The translations under genes and the position numbers were made by a program. Shown one piece after another: positions 1 through 6,891 of a stretch of 15,898 nt of DNA (positions are counted from its first letter, which is position 1; the number at the start of each line of letters is the position of its first letter). Below the pieces are notes generated by a model that searched no databases, was not told where the DNA came from, and saw nothing but the letters and a program-made list of their open reading frames with translations. The DNA is from Syntrophomonadaceae bacterium (lineage in GTDB: Bacteria; Bacillota; Dethiobacteria; DTU022): positions 1-15,898 of the forward strand of contig PXBM01000095.1 in NCBI GenBank assembly GCA_003566935.1, given 5' to 3'.

Positions 1-245
1 ATATGGTCTTCGTGACCGTGAGTTAGGATGATCGCCTTGATATCGAAATTGTTTTCCAGCAAATATGAAATATCCGGGATAACAATATCCACTCCCAGCA
101 TTGCTTCATCAGGAAACTTCAAGCCTGCATCCATGATTATGCATTCGTGGCCGTATTTCAATACAAACATGTTCTTTCCAATTTCACCGATTCCCCCGAG
201 GGGTATCAGCTGCAGCGTTTTACTTTTCTTATTTCGTCTGGACAA
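1..245 (-). CDS. rnj: Ribonuclease J, N-terminal part (cut by window edge)
   Basis: RNase J is a cytoplasmic metallo-beta-lactamase/beta-CASP ribonuclease with 5'-3' exo- and endonuclease activity in mRNA decay and rRNA maturation. The first 81 residues are visible. They show the family N-terminus LIPLGGIGEIGKNM (residues 13-26), then MDAGLKFPD (38-46) and the zinc-binding motif HGHEDH (76-81), where the window ends; more than 400 residues should follow outside. The start is a TTG at 245. GGAGGT lies 5 nt upstream, an in-frame TAA at 258-260 rules out a longer form, and the conserved segment begins about 12 residues in. In B. subtilis rnjB lies downstream of the pnp region, so this may be the equivalent locus. 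J1 and J2 types cannot be told apart from this fragment. Confidence 0.93.
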   Translation of the reverse strand, partial: MSRRNKKSKTLQLIPLGGIGEIGKNMFVLKYGHECIIMDAGLKFPDEAMLGVDIVIPDISYLLENNFDIKAIILTHGHEDH

Positions 246-250
246 AATGT

Positions 251-256
251 ACCTCC
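251..256 (-). promoter_or_regulatory. Ribosome binding site of rnj
   Basis: GGAGGT, 5 nt before the TTG start of the RNase J gene. It decides the start, because no ATG or GTG lies in frame near it and a stop codon follows immediately upstream. Confidence 0.8.
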
Positions 257-347
257 ATTATTTATTATCGGGTGATGCAGCTGCAACAAACCAGCGTCTG
301 AACACCCTAAATTAACTTCCCGCTTCGCTTCGTCCCTGCAGAGAAGT

Positions 348-376
348 TTTAAATTCAAAATATAATTACATTACAA
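348..376 (-). promoter_or_regulatory. Possible weak promoter in the dut-rnj spacer
   Basis: The 204-nt spacer between dut and the RNase J gene is the longest gene-free stretch of the window and is AT-rich. A candidate sigma-A-like pair is TTGTAA (371-376) and TTTAAA (348-353) with a 17-nt spacer. Each box matches four of six consensus bases. It would give a leader of about 95 nt. The leader could fold an imperfect stem from AACTTC/GAAGTT near 314-348. Chance matches of this quality are common in AT-rich DNA, so this is only a candidate. Confidence 0.25.
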
Positions 377-449
377 AATCCATAACCCTGTCTTTTAAGC
401 TCCAGGTTTTCTTATGAATTCTGGATACTGATTTTTGAATCATGTACTA

Positions 450-902
450 TCATCCCGTATGTCCAAAACCCCCGTCATTTCTTTCCGTCAGAGGCAGTTG
501 ATCCATTTCTTCAAGAACAGCCCGGGGAACCGGACAAAGCACCATCTGGGCAATCCGATCGCCACGACTGATGGTAAAGTTATCCTGTCCCAGATTAATC
601 AATATCACTTTTATTTCACCGCGATAATCTGAGTCAATGGTGCCTGGAGAATTAACAATTCCAATACCCTGCCTGACTGCCAATCCACTGCGCGGCCTGA
701 TTTGTAGCTCATAGCCAGATGGTACAGCAACCATTAAACCAGTTGGCACCAGGACTCTATTCCCGGGTTGAATATTAACATCAGCTTCGACAGCCGCGCA
801 TATATCCATGCCGGCCGATCCGCTGGTCATATAAGATGGCTGCGGCAAATCTTCTGTGCCCTTTATTCTTTTAAAGGGCAGCTTGATATTATCACGTATC
901 AT
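450..902 (-). CDS. dut: dUTP diphosphatase (dUTPase)
   Basis: Trimeric dUTPase hydrolyses dUTP to dUMP and pyrophosphate, keeping uracil out of DNA and supplying dUMP for thymidylate. The 150-residue product has all five family motifs: SAGMDICA (1), RPRSG (2), GTIDSDYRGEI (3, with the catalytic Asp), GDRIAQMVL (4) and the C-terminal glycine-rich arm RNDGGFGHTG (5), which closes over the active site. The usual arm is closer to RGxGGFGSTG, so N-D and H are mild variants. I take the ATG at 902 as the start. AGGAG lies 8 nt before it; a TTG seven codons upstream would overlap that ribosome site and add residues lacking family similarity. The gene lies beyond the pnp terminator with little room for its own promoter, so it may depend on readthrough. 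Confidence 0.95.
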   Translation of the reverse strand: MIRDNIKLPFKRIKGTEDLPQPSYMTSGSAGMDICAAVEADVNIQPGNRVLVPTGLMVAVPSGYELQIRPRSGLAVRQGIGIVNSPGTIDSDYRGEIKVILINLGQDNFTISRGDRIAQMVLCPVPRAVLEEMDQLPLTERNDGGFGHTG

Positions 903-910
903 GCAAGTAT

Positions 911-915
911 CTCCT
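911..915 (-). promoter_or_regulatory. Ribosome binding site of dut
   Basis: AGGAG, 8 nt before the ATG at 902. It supports that ATG over the in-frame TTG at 923, which lies upstream of the site. Confidence 0.7.
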
Positions 916-942
916 AGACTCAAGCCTTTATGTTTTAGAGAG

Positions 943-968
943 AAAAAACCCTACCAGGTAGGGTTTTA
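943..968 (-). terminator. Intrinsic terminator after pnp
   Basis: On the minus strand a perfect inverted repeat, AAAACCCTACC and GGTAGGGTTTT about one central base (arms 945-955 and 957-967), forms a stem of 9 or more base pairs with a tight loop. It runs into six T residues (943-948). This is the classic Rho-independent layout, about 10 nt after the pnp stop codon. On the plus strand the same stem is followed by only four T, so it could act weakly in both directions, although no plus-strand gene reads into it. Confidence 0.9.
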
Positions 969-977
969 ACCTTGCTG

Positions 978-3098
978 CTATCTGCGATTATCGGGTTTGC
1001 CCCTGCCGCCTCCACCGCCTGAAGGCTTTTCAAGCAGGGCTTTCCTGGAAAGATTTATCCGTCCCTTATCATCGATATCAAGGACTTTTACTTCGATTTC
1101 ATCTCCCAGTTTCACCACATCTTCAGTTTTATCAACACGGTGATGATCAAGGTGGGATATATGCAGCAGGCCTTCTTTGCCCGGCAGCACCTCGACAAAG
1201 GCGCCGTAACGTTCTACCCTTTTTACTTTACCGGTATAAACTTCTCCTGCTTCTACATCCTTGACCAGGGCTTCAATCATTTCCCTGGCTTTTTCTCCGC
1301 CTTCCGGATCGACAGCGGCTATAAATACCCTGCCGTCAGGTTCAATGTCAATGCCCACTCCGGTTTCAGATATGATCTTGTTAATCATCTTACCACCGGG
1401 GCCGATTACATCCCTGATCTTGTCAACATCAATTTGCATCCTGATCATCCGTGGTGCGTTCGGAGAAAGTTCAGGCCTTGCTTCACTGATAGTTTCGTTC
1501 ATAATATTGAGAATATATTTATAGCCCTCATCGGCACGATCCAGGGCTTTTTCCAGCAGTTCACGGGAAAGACCCTTGATTTTAATATCCATCTGCATTG
1601 CTGTAATCCCTTTTTCAGTTCCGGCTACTTTAAAATCCATATCTCCTAAAAAGTCCTCTACGCCCTGGATGTCGGAAAGGATTACAACATCATCACCTTC
1701 CTTAATCAAGCCCATGGCTATTCCGGAAACAGGCCTTTTCAGTGGCACACCGGTATCCATCATCGCGAGCGAACCGGAGCAGACACTACCCATTGAGGTT
1801 GAACCGTTCGATTCCAGGACCTCTGAAACCAGGCGAATTGTATATGGAAAATCATCCTCGGATGGAACAACCGGCTCAAGGGCCCGTTCGGCCAAGGCAC
1901 CGTGACCAATTTCCCTGCGGCCGGGACCGCGCATAAATCCGGCTTCGCCAACACTGTAAGGCGGGAAATTATAATGGTGCATAAATCGTTTAGATTCTTC
2001 AAGCCCGAGACCATCTAACATCTGCATATCACGCAGGGCAGAAAGGGTACAGATATTTAATACCTGGGTTTGACCACGGGTAAAAATAGCAGACCCATGA
2101 GTGCGCGGCAGTGAAGATATTTCACAGCTGATTGGCCGGATCTCTTCCGGCCGGCGGCCATCTGCCCGTAAGTCTTCATTGATAATCATTTTGCGCAGCG
2201 TATCTTTAAGCACTGTTTCAAAGATCTTACTTAGTTCTGATTCCTGCTCAGGATAGTCTTCAACGAATTTATCTTTAATTTCCTGCTTTACTGATGCAAG
2301 TTTCTCTTCACGTTCCTGCTTGTCGGAAATCTTCAGGGCTTCCGAAACACCTTCCTTCACGACCGGCTCTACCTTATCAACCATGTCTTGAGGCAGTGTT
2401 TTGCTCTCAACGATCATTTTCTCTTCACCGACTTCTGCAACCATTTTCTTCTGCAGATCAACTATTTCCTTGATTGTCTCATGTCCGGCCTGGATTGCCT
2501 TGATCACATCATCCTTGTTTATCTCATCAGCACCTGCTTCAACCATTAGCACGGCATCTTCAGAGCCGGCGAGCATCAAGTGAAGAGAACTTTTTTCTGT
2601 TTCTTCCTGGTTGGGGTTAACAACGACTTCACCATCAACCAAACCAACAATTACTGCGCCAATCGGCTCCTCAAACGGTATCTTTGATATTGAGAGTGCT
2701 GCTGATGCTCCGATAATAGCCAGCGGCTCCGGAGGACAATCCTGGTCCATCGAAAGGATCGTGGCCACTATGTGCAATGAATGATTAAAACCTTTAGGGA
2801 AAAGAGGCCTCACCGAACGATCTGTCAGGCGGCAGCCTAAAGTGGCTCGCTCAGTAGGTCGTCCTTCTCTCTTGATAAAACCTCCCGGTATACGCCCAAC
2901 AGCATAAAGCCGCTCCTCATAATCAACAGTCAACGGTAGGAAGTCTACACCTTCACGCGGTTGATCTGAAACTGTTGCCGTAACCAAAACCATTGTATCG
3001 CCATGTCTTAGCAAAACGGCGCCGCTGGCCTGTTTGGCAAGCCGCCCTGTTTCCATCGAAAATTCTTTACCCTGCAGTTCCATGGTATAAGTTTGCAT
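978..3098 (-). CDS. pnp: Polyribonucleotide nucleotidyltransferase (PNPase)
   Basis: PNPase is a trimeric phosphorolytic 3'-5' exoribonuclease that releases nucleoside diphosphates in mRNA decay. The 706-residue product has the full architecture: a first RNase PH-like domain (about 10-140) with RIPGGFIKREGRPTE (69-83), a helical linker, and a second, catalytic RNase PH-like domain (about 310-540) with SNGSTSMGSVCSGSL-type phosphate-site residues (430-444) and LGDMDFKVAG (484-493). A KH domain with GPGG (566-569) and an S1 domain (about 619-686) follow, ending in a short Gly/Arg tail, GGGGGRGKPDNRR. Length is normal for Firmicutes. The start has GAGGAG about 11 nt upstream. It follows rpsO, as in most bacteria. 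A strong hairpin lies in its leader and an intrinsic terminator follows the gene. Confidence 0.98.
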   Translation of the reverse strand: MQTYTMELQGKEFSMETGRLAKQASGAVLLRHGDTMVLVTATVSDQPREGVDFLPLTVDYEERLYAVGRIPGGFIKREGRPTERATLGCRLTDRSVRPLFPKGFNHSLHIVATILSMDQDCPPEPLAIIGASAALSISKIPFEEPIGAVIVGLVDGEVVVNPNQEETEKSSLHLMLAGSEDAVLMVEAGADEINKDDVIKAIQAGHETIKEIVDLQKKMVAEVGEEKMIVESKTLPQDMVDKVEPVVKEGVSEALKISDKQEREEKLASVKQEIKDKFVEDYPEQESELSKIFETVLKDTLRKMIINEDLRADGRRPEEIRPISCEISSLPRTHGSAIFTRGQTQVLNICTLSALRDMQMLDGLGLEESKRFMHHYNFPPYSVGEAGFMRGPGRREIGHGALAERALEPVVPSEDDFPYTIRLVSEVLESNGSTSMGSVCSGSLAMMDTGVPLKRPVSGIAMGLIKEGDDVVILSDIQGVEDFLGDMDFKVAGTEKGITAMQMDIKIKGLSRELLEKALDRADEGYKYILNIMNETISEARPELSPNAPRMIRMQIDVDKIRDVIGPGGKMINKIISETGVGIDIEPDGRVFIAAVDPEGGEKAREMIEALVKDVEAGEVYTGKVKRVERYGAFVEVLPGKEGLLHISHLDHHRVDKTEDVVKLGDEIEVKVLDIDDKGRINLSRKALLEKPSGGGGGRGKPDNRR

Positions 3099-3163
3099 AA
3101 ATCAATAAACTCCTCTCAACTACTACTTTAAATAACCTTATATCAGATATTTATAATTAACCG

Positions 3164-3190
3164 TAAGCACGGGGGCTGGCCCCGTGCTTA
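3164..3190 (-). other. Strong hairpin between rpsO and pnp
   Basis: A perfect 11-bp inverted repeat (TAAGCACGGGG at 3164-3174, CCCCGTGCTTA at 3180-3190, 5-nt loop) begins about 11 nt after the rpsO stop. On the minus strand it is followed by ACGGTTAATT, not a T-run, so it lacks the U-tract of an intrinsic terminator. It may be an RNA-processing or 3'-end-stabilising structure between rpsO and pnp. In E. coli the rpsO-pnp spacer holds an RNase III-cut hairpin through which PNPase controls its own mRNA; a similar role here is inference. A weak or partial terminator is the alternative. Confidence 0.75.
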
Positions 3191-3201
3191 TAATGTAACA
3201 G

Positions 3202-3468
3202 TTACTTCCTTAATTTAAGTTTGGTAATAATTGTCTGGTATCGTTCAGGGGAAGTCTCTCGAAGATAATTCAATAATCCTCTCCTGCGGCCGACCATTTT
3301 CAGCAATCCACGTTGAGAATGATAATCTTTTTTGTGGGTTTTTAAGTGATCCGTGAGGTAATTAATCCGCTCTGTCAATAGAGCAATTTGAACTTCCGGT
3401 GAACCCGTATCGCCCTCGTGCCTTTTGTAAAGATCAATTATTCCCTGCTTCCGTTCCTGATCAAACAT
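3202..3468 (-). CDS. rpsO: 30S ribosomal protein S15
   Basis: S15 is a primary 16S rRNA-binding protein. It joins the central domain early and helps form an intersubunit bridge. The 88-residue product matches the family along its whole length: HEGDTGSPEVQIALLTERI (17-35), HLKTHKKDYHSQRGLL (46-61) and the basic VGRRRGLLNYL (64-74). The start chosen is the ATG at 3468, giving the normal MFDQERKQGII N-terminus, with GGAGGAG 11 nt upstream. A longer reading would translate through the ribosome site. It lies between ribF and pnp in the usual order, with an inverted repeat in its leader, as discussed for S15 autoregulation. Confidence 0.98.
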   Translation of the reverse strand: MFDQERKQGIIDLYKRHEGDTGSPEVQIALLTERINYLTDHLKTHKKDYHSQRGLLKMVGRRRGLLNYLRETSPERYQTIITKLKLRK

Positions 3469-3481
3469 AATAAAAAAAACT

Positions 3482-3488
3482 CCTCCCA
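3482..3488 (-). promoter_or_regulatory. Ribosome binding site of rpsO
   Basis: A GGGAGGAG-type site separated from the ATG at 3468 by a U-rich spacer (TTTTTTTTATT). It shows that translation starts at 3468 and not at an in-frame codon upstream. Confidence 0.7.
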
Positions 3489-3511
3489 TTTATATAATCG
3501 CCGCCTGCCAA

Positions 3512-3536
3512 GTTTAACGTTGGGAAAGCGTTAAAC
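3512..3536 (-). other. Inverted repeat in the ribF-rpsO spacer
   Basis: GTTTAACG (3512-3519) and CGTTAAAC (3529-3536) form a perfect 8-bp stem with a 9-nt loop, 18 nt after the ribF stop and upstream of the rpsO ribosome site. No T-run follows on the minus strand, so it is not a normal intrinsic terminator. S15 represses its own mRNA through leader structures in several bacterial groups, with different folds in each. Whether this stem takes part is inference. Confidence 0.5.
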
Positions 3537-3553
3537 CTAGCCCGCGGTTCTCA

Positions 3554-4549
3554 CTATTTTGATTTTAGCACAGAACAACCTGCTTGTAAAGAATGGCCGA
3601 TTCCGCTTTTTCCCTGACTGTAGTGCCCGATCAACTCCCGGCTCTGTTCAATATCCTGCCCGATCTGTTTTTTTAGTTGTTCCGCTGAATTAAAGTTACG
3701 GGTATCGCGCAGTTTCTCCAGGAAACATATCCGGATCTCGCGATTGTAGATAGTTTGATCAAAGTCAAGGATATGTGTCTCTACGGCAATATTATGATCG
3801 GCAAAGGTAGGGCGTGAACCCACATTGGTCACCCCGTAGAACAGCTCACTGTCAAGCCTGCTTACTGCAGTCAGGTACACACCTTTACCGGGCCACAAAA
3901 GACGAGGGTTAGCGGCAATATTTGCCGTAGGATAAACCATTTTCTTTCCTATACCATAACCCTTAATTACCTGGCCCTGCCTGTAAAAGTGATAGCCAAG
4001 CAGGTCGGCAGCTTCCTTAACACCGCCACTGAGCAATAAAGAACGAATTATTGAACTGCTTACTTCCTTATCCTTAAAGTAAAACATGGGGCACACATCA
4101 ACGGAGAAACCAAGTTTGTTGCCCCAGTAACCCAGGGTGCTGGAACTGCCTGCACCCATTCGTCCAAATGAATAATCCTCACCGACAAAAACTCCTTTTA
4201 CATGCAACCTTTCAAATAATACCTGGCGCACGAACTGCTCCGGTGAAAGTGAAGCCATCCTGGAAGTGAACTGCTGAACAACCATGTAATCCAGGCCCAG
4301 TTCCGCCATTATTTCCGCTCGATCAACCAGATCGGTCAAAAGCGAAATGGGCTGTTCTGGACGCAGGGCGATCTGGGGGTGGGGATCAAAGATCAATACG
4401 GCGCTTTTACCCTTTTTGTTTTTTGCTCTCTTTACAGCCGCTTTTATTATCTCCTGGTGTCCACGGTGGATACCATCGAAATTCCCCAGCGCCACGTAGA
4501 GGGAGGATTTTTGATTTGCTATAATATCTACACCATTAATAATTTCCAT
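3554..4549 (-). CDS. ribF: Bifunctional riboflavin kinase / FAD synthetase
   Basis: RibF phosphorylates riboflavin to FMN and then adenylylates FMN to FAD. The N-terminal FAD synthetase domain (about 15-180) is a nucleotidyltransferase fold with GNFDGIHRGH (22-31), VGEDYSFGRMGAG (122-134) and SSSIIRSLL (164-172). The C-terminal riboflavin kinase domain (about 185-308) has GYGIGKKMVYPTANI (197-211, including the PTAN motif), NVGSRPTF (242-249) and VETHILDF (256-263). The product has 331 residues. About 20 are a tail beyond the usual end, HYSQGKSGIGHSLQAGCSVL, with no recognised motif. The ribosome site before the ATG is weak (AAAAGGGAT). It lies 40 nt after truB, the normal Firmicutes order; it may be co-translated with truB. 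Confidence 0.97.
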   Translation of the reverse strand: MEIINGVDIIANQKSSLYVALGNFDGIHRGHQEIIKAAVKRAKNKKGKSAVLIFDPHPQIALRPEQPISLLTDLVDRAEIMAELGLDYMVVQQFTSRMASLSPEQFVRQVLFERLHVKGVFVGEDYSFGRMGAGSSSTLGYWGNKLGFSVDVCPMFYFKDKEVSSSIIRSLLLSGGVKEAADLLGYHFYRQGQVIKGYGIGKKMVYPTANIAANPRLLWPGKGVYLTAVSRLDSELFYGVTNVGSRPTFADHNIAVETHILDFDQTIYNREIRICFLEKLRDTRNFNSAEQLKKQIGQDIEQSRELIGHYSQGKSGIGHSLQAGCSVLKSK

Positions 4550-4589
4550 CTAAACTATCCCTTTTCACCTAAATTCAATATCTTTACCT

Positions 4590-5501
4590 TTATGATAAAA
4601 ACTTAAGAGTCTTCAAACCTTCTTTGTCCTCTAGAGCGAACTTTGTTATCAAGGCTTTAAATTCTCCCTGCCTGTCATAAAGCCTGATTGGTTCATCCAG
4701 GGGTAACCCTGACAGCAGTCCCGCATCACCCGGATAAAGCTCCTGCCCATTTTTCAGAGCCTCTACCTGTTGATTGTCCATTTCTATCGCAAGATACTGC
4801 TGCAATGCACTATCCATTGGCCACATTATCTCCATGGTGCAACCCTTTTCTACTTTTTCAGCAACCTGGTCCGTTGTCAGGGCCTTATCGATGTGGTACG
4901 GACCAACTGCAGTTCTGACCAGGCCTGAAAGGTAAGCGCCACACCCTGCAGCTTCACCGATATCGATCACCAGGGACCTGATATAAGTGCCCTTTGAGCA
5001 ATCCACTTCAAAGGTCAGCTGCGGCTCTGAATCGCTATTATAAGTTAAAAGCTCTATCCGGTATATAAATGCCTTTCTTAACCTGCGGGGGGCTTCTTTG
5101 CCCTGTCTGGCCCAGTAGTAAAGAGGTTTCCCCTGGTGCTTAACCGCAGAATAGTGTGGCGGAAGCTGCTCGATCTCACCGCTAAAGCTTTGCAAAATAT
5201 CTTCAATTTGCCGGTGATCGTGCACCTTTACATCGGGGGTAACTATTATATCTCCCTCAGAATCACCGGTGCTGCTTACTTTTCCCAGGGTGACTTCTGC
5301 CCGGTAGCTTTTTGGCAGCGCTATAATATATTCACTCAAGCGTGTAGCCCTGCCCAAACAAATCGGCAGAACCCCGGTTGCCATTGGATCAAGTGTTCCG
5401 GTATGTCCTGCTCTGTGACCGGGAAATATTTTTTTAACCAGCTGCACGGCCCTGTTTGAGCTGTCACCGGGCAGTTTATTAATAACAATAATACCGTCCA
5501 C
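4590..5501 (-). CDS. truB: tRNA pseudouridine(55) synthase
   Basis: TruB isomerises U55 in the T-loop of nearly all elongator tRNAs to pseudouridine. The 303-residue product has the catalytic motif GHTGTLDPMATGVL (32-45; Asp38 is the expected nucleophile), the substrate-binding stretch QLPPHYSAVKHQGKPLYYW (112-130) and the family motif CSKGTYIRSLVIDIG (168-182). The usual KPxGxTS near the N-terminus appears as KLPGDSS, a mild variant. A C-terminal PUA-like region (about 240-300) follows. The start is a GTG at 5501 with GGGAG about 8 nt upstream. That site overlaps the end of nrnA (14-nt gap), so the two genes are probably translationally coupled. Confidence 0.97.
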   Translation of the reverse strand: MDGIIVINKLPGDSSNRAVQLVKKIFPGHRAGHTGTLDPMATGVLPICLGRATRLSEYIIALPKSYRAEVTLGKVSSTGDSEGDIIVTPDVKVHDHRQIEDILQSFSGEIEQLPPHYSAVKHQGKPLYYWARQGKEAPRRLRKAFIYRIELLTYNSDSEPQLTFEVDCSKGTYIRSLVIDIGEAAGCGAYLSGLVRTAVGPYHIDKALTTDQVAEKVEKGCTMEIMWPMDSALQQYLAIEMDNQQVEALKNGQELYPGDAGLLSGLPLDEPIRLYDRQGEFKALITKFALEDKEGLKTLKFLS

Positions 5502-5515
5502 ACTGCAATACTCCC

Positions 5516-6490
5516 TTATGCCGACAACTCTTTGACCATTTTAAAGGCTTCGGCCATTACTTTTCCTTTAACCCATTCATAATCGCCCTGCATCCTGCAA
5601 CCGGCTGCCCTGATATGGCCACCACCGTTTAATCTACCTGCCAGCTCACTGGCATCAAGGCTCCTAGAGCGAAAACCGACTTTCACATCGCTGTCGCTTT
5701 CCACGTAGAAAAGTATGCCCAGTTCGATTCCTTCAATATTGCGGCTAAAGTTAACGATGCCTTCAAGATCGCCGGTGGTTGCACCGCTTCGTTCCCTGAT
5801 ATCTTTACTTAAAGTCATTACTGCAATAGTCCTATTTTCATACAGCTCAAGGGTTGACAGGGCCTCTTTCAGTAAGATGTAGTAGGTGTAAGGCCGCTCG
5901 TCAAATATTTTTTGAGATATTACACCGGGATTTATACCAGATTCCAGCAGGGATGAAATTACTATATGAGTTTGAGAAGTTGTGTTCTCGTATTTAAATG
6001 AACCTGTATCGGCCGAAATAGCGACGTAAAGGGCTTCAGCAATATGGTAGTCAATTTCAACACCCAGATCCTTTAATAGACCGAAAACAATTTCACCTGT
6101 GGCAGAAGCAGTGTCATCGACATAGTTTAGATGACCAAAGCGTTGATTGGTTACATGATGATCGATGTTTATAATCATCCTGCTCTGCATAACCGAATCC
6201 TTAAAAAGATCGAGACGATCAGGATCACTGCTGTCAAGGACAATAACTGCTCTTTCCGGATTATCAATTGACCCGTTATGACAGACTGTCCCGGAACCTT
6301 CCAAAAACTTGTACTTGATGGGAATATGGCCCGGTGTCAGCATAGTTACTGCTTTCCCTATTTTACGTAATCCCATTCCCATTCCCAGTAGTGAGCCGAT
6401 GCTATCACCATCAGGCTGCATGTGCGATATCAGGTAGAAATGATTCTCATTTTTTAGTGTATCAACTATTTTCGTCCGATCGGCTGTCAT
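5516..6490 (-). CDS. nrnA: Bifunctional oligoribonuclease / pAp phosphatase, DHH family
   Basis: NrnA degrades 2-5-nt RNA fragments (nanoRNA) and dephosphorylates 3'-phosphoadenosine 5'-phosphate. The 324-residue product has an N-terminal DHH domain with SHMQPDGDSIGS (22-33), the metal Asp in LDSSD (85-89), NIDHHVTN (108-115) and ADTGSFKYENT (160-170). The C-terminal DHHA1 domain has GRLNGGGHIRAAG (285-297). All expected metal ligands are present. The ATG at 6490 overlaps the end of rbfA by 29 nt and has only a weak, distant ribosome site (AAGGAAG), which suggests termination-reinitiation from rbfA. In Clostridia the gene often lies between rbfA and truB, as here; in B. subtilis it is elsewhere. 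A pAp-only phosphatase is possible but cannot be separated by sequence. Confidence 0.94.
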   Translation of the reverse strand: MTADRTKIVDTLKNENHFYLISHMQPDGDSIGSLLGMGMGLRKIGKAVTMLTPGHIPIKYKFLEGSGTVCHNGSIDNPERAVIVLDSSDPDRLDLFKDSVMQSRMIINIDHHVTNQRFGHLNYVDDTASATGEIVFGLLKDLGVEIDYHIAEALYVAISADTGSFKYENTTSQTHIVISSLLESGINPGVISQKIFDERPYTYYILLKEALSTLELYENRTIAVMTLSKDIRERSGATTGDLEGIVNFSRNIEGIELGILFYVESDSDVKVGFRSRSLDASELAGRLNGGGHIRAAGCRMQGDYEWVKGKVMAEAFKMVKELSA

Positions 6491-6845
6491 CCCTGTTCTC
6501 TTCTTCCTTCAGTGACTTTATTACACTTTCGATATAGGCGCCATACTCAATGGAGGTATCCAGGAAAAAAATAATCTCCGGGGTATATCTCAACCTTATC
6601 CGCTTTCCTATTTCAGAACGGACAAACCCGGAAGCCCTGGCCAGGGCTTGCAAAGTTTCTTCTTTTTCCGCCTCACTGCCATATATACTTACATAGACGG
6701 AAGCATGGCGTAAATCCTTTGACAACTCTACATCAGTAACGCTGGTCATCTCGACAACCCTGGGATCTTTTATTTCAACAGTGATAATTTGACTGACATC
6801 TTTCTTGATCTGTTCAGCAACCCGCCGCACTCTGTTTTCCGACAT
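6462..6845 (-). CDS. rbfA: 30S ribosome-binding factor A
   Basis: RbfA is a small KH-type protein that binds the 30S subunit late in assembly, near the 5' end of 16S rRNA, and helps mature the decoding region. The 127-residue product has the family N-terminus RVRRVAEQIKKDVSQII (5-21), the following IKDPRV (25-30), VTDVELSKDLRHASVYVSI (36-54) and the helix around LARASGFVRSEIGKRI (68-83) and LRYTPEI (84-90). The C-terminus is highly charged. The ribosome site is strong (AGGAGG about 8 nt before the ATG). It follows infB by 46 nt, the near-universal pairing, and overlaps nrnA by 29 nt. Confidence 0.96.
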   Translation of the reverse strand: MSENRVRRVAEQIKKDVSQIITVEIKDPRVVEMTSVTDVELSKDLRHASVYVSIYGSEAEKEETLQALARASGFVRSEIGKRIRLRYTPEIIFFLDTSIEYGAYIESVIKSLKEEENRDDSRSDENS

Positions 6846-6891
6846 AATGAAATCCTCCTAAATAATAGGCTGATCCGGCGATAAAATAAAT

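Noticed and set aside
28..315. Plus-strand 95-codon open frame at the left edge
   Set aside because: It lies mainly opposite the clear RNase J N-terminus, and its product resembles no family.
903..923. Longer dut with a TTG start at 923
   Set aside because: It would read through the AGGAG site that serves the ATG at 902, and the added residues lack family similarity.
1140..1649. Plus-strand open frame of 169 codons within pnp, and similar long plus-strand frames within infB, nusA and dxr
   Set aside because: They lie opposite strong, full-length conserved genes, show no family motifs and have no plausible ribosome sites. They are antisense shadows.
3490..3536. Promoter-like pair TTAAAC / TATAAA (17-nt spacer) upstream of rpsO
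   Set aside because: The -35 box matches only three of six bases and the start would fall inside the rpsO ribosome site, leaving no usable leader.
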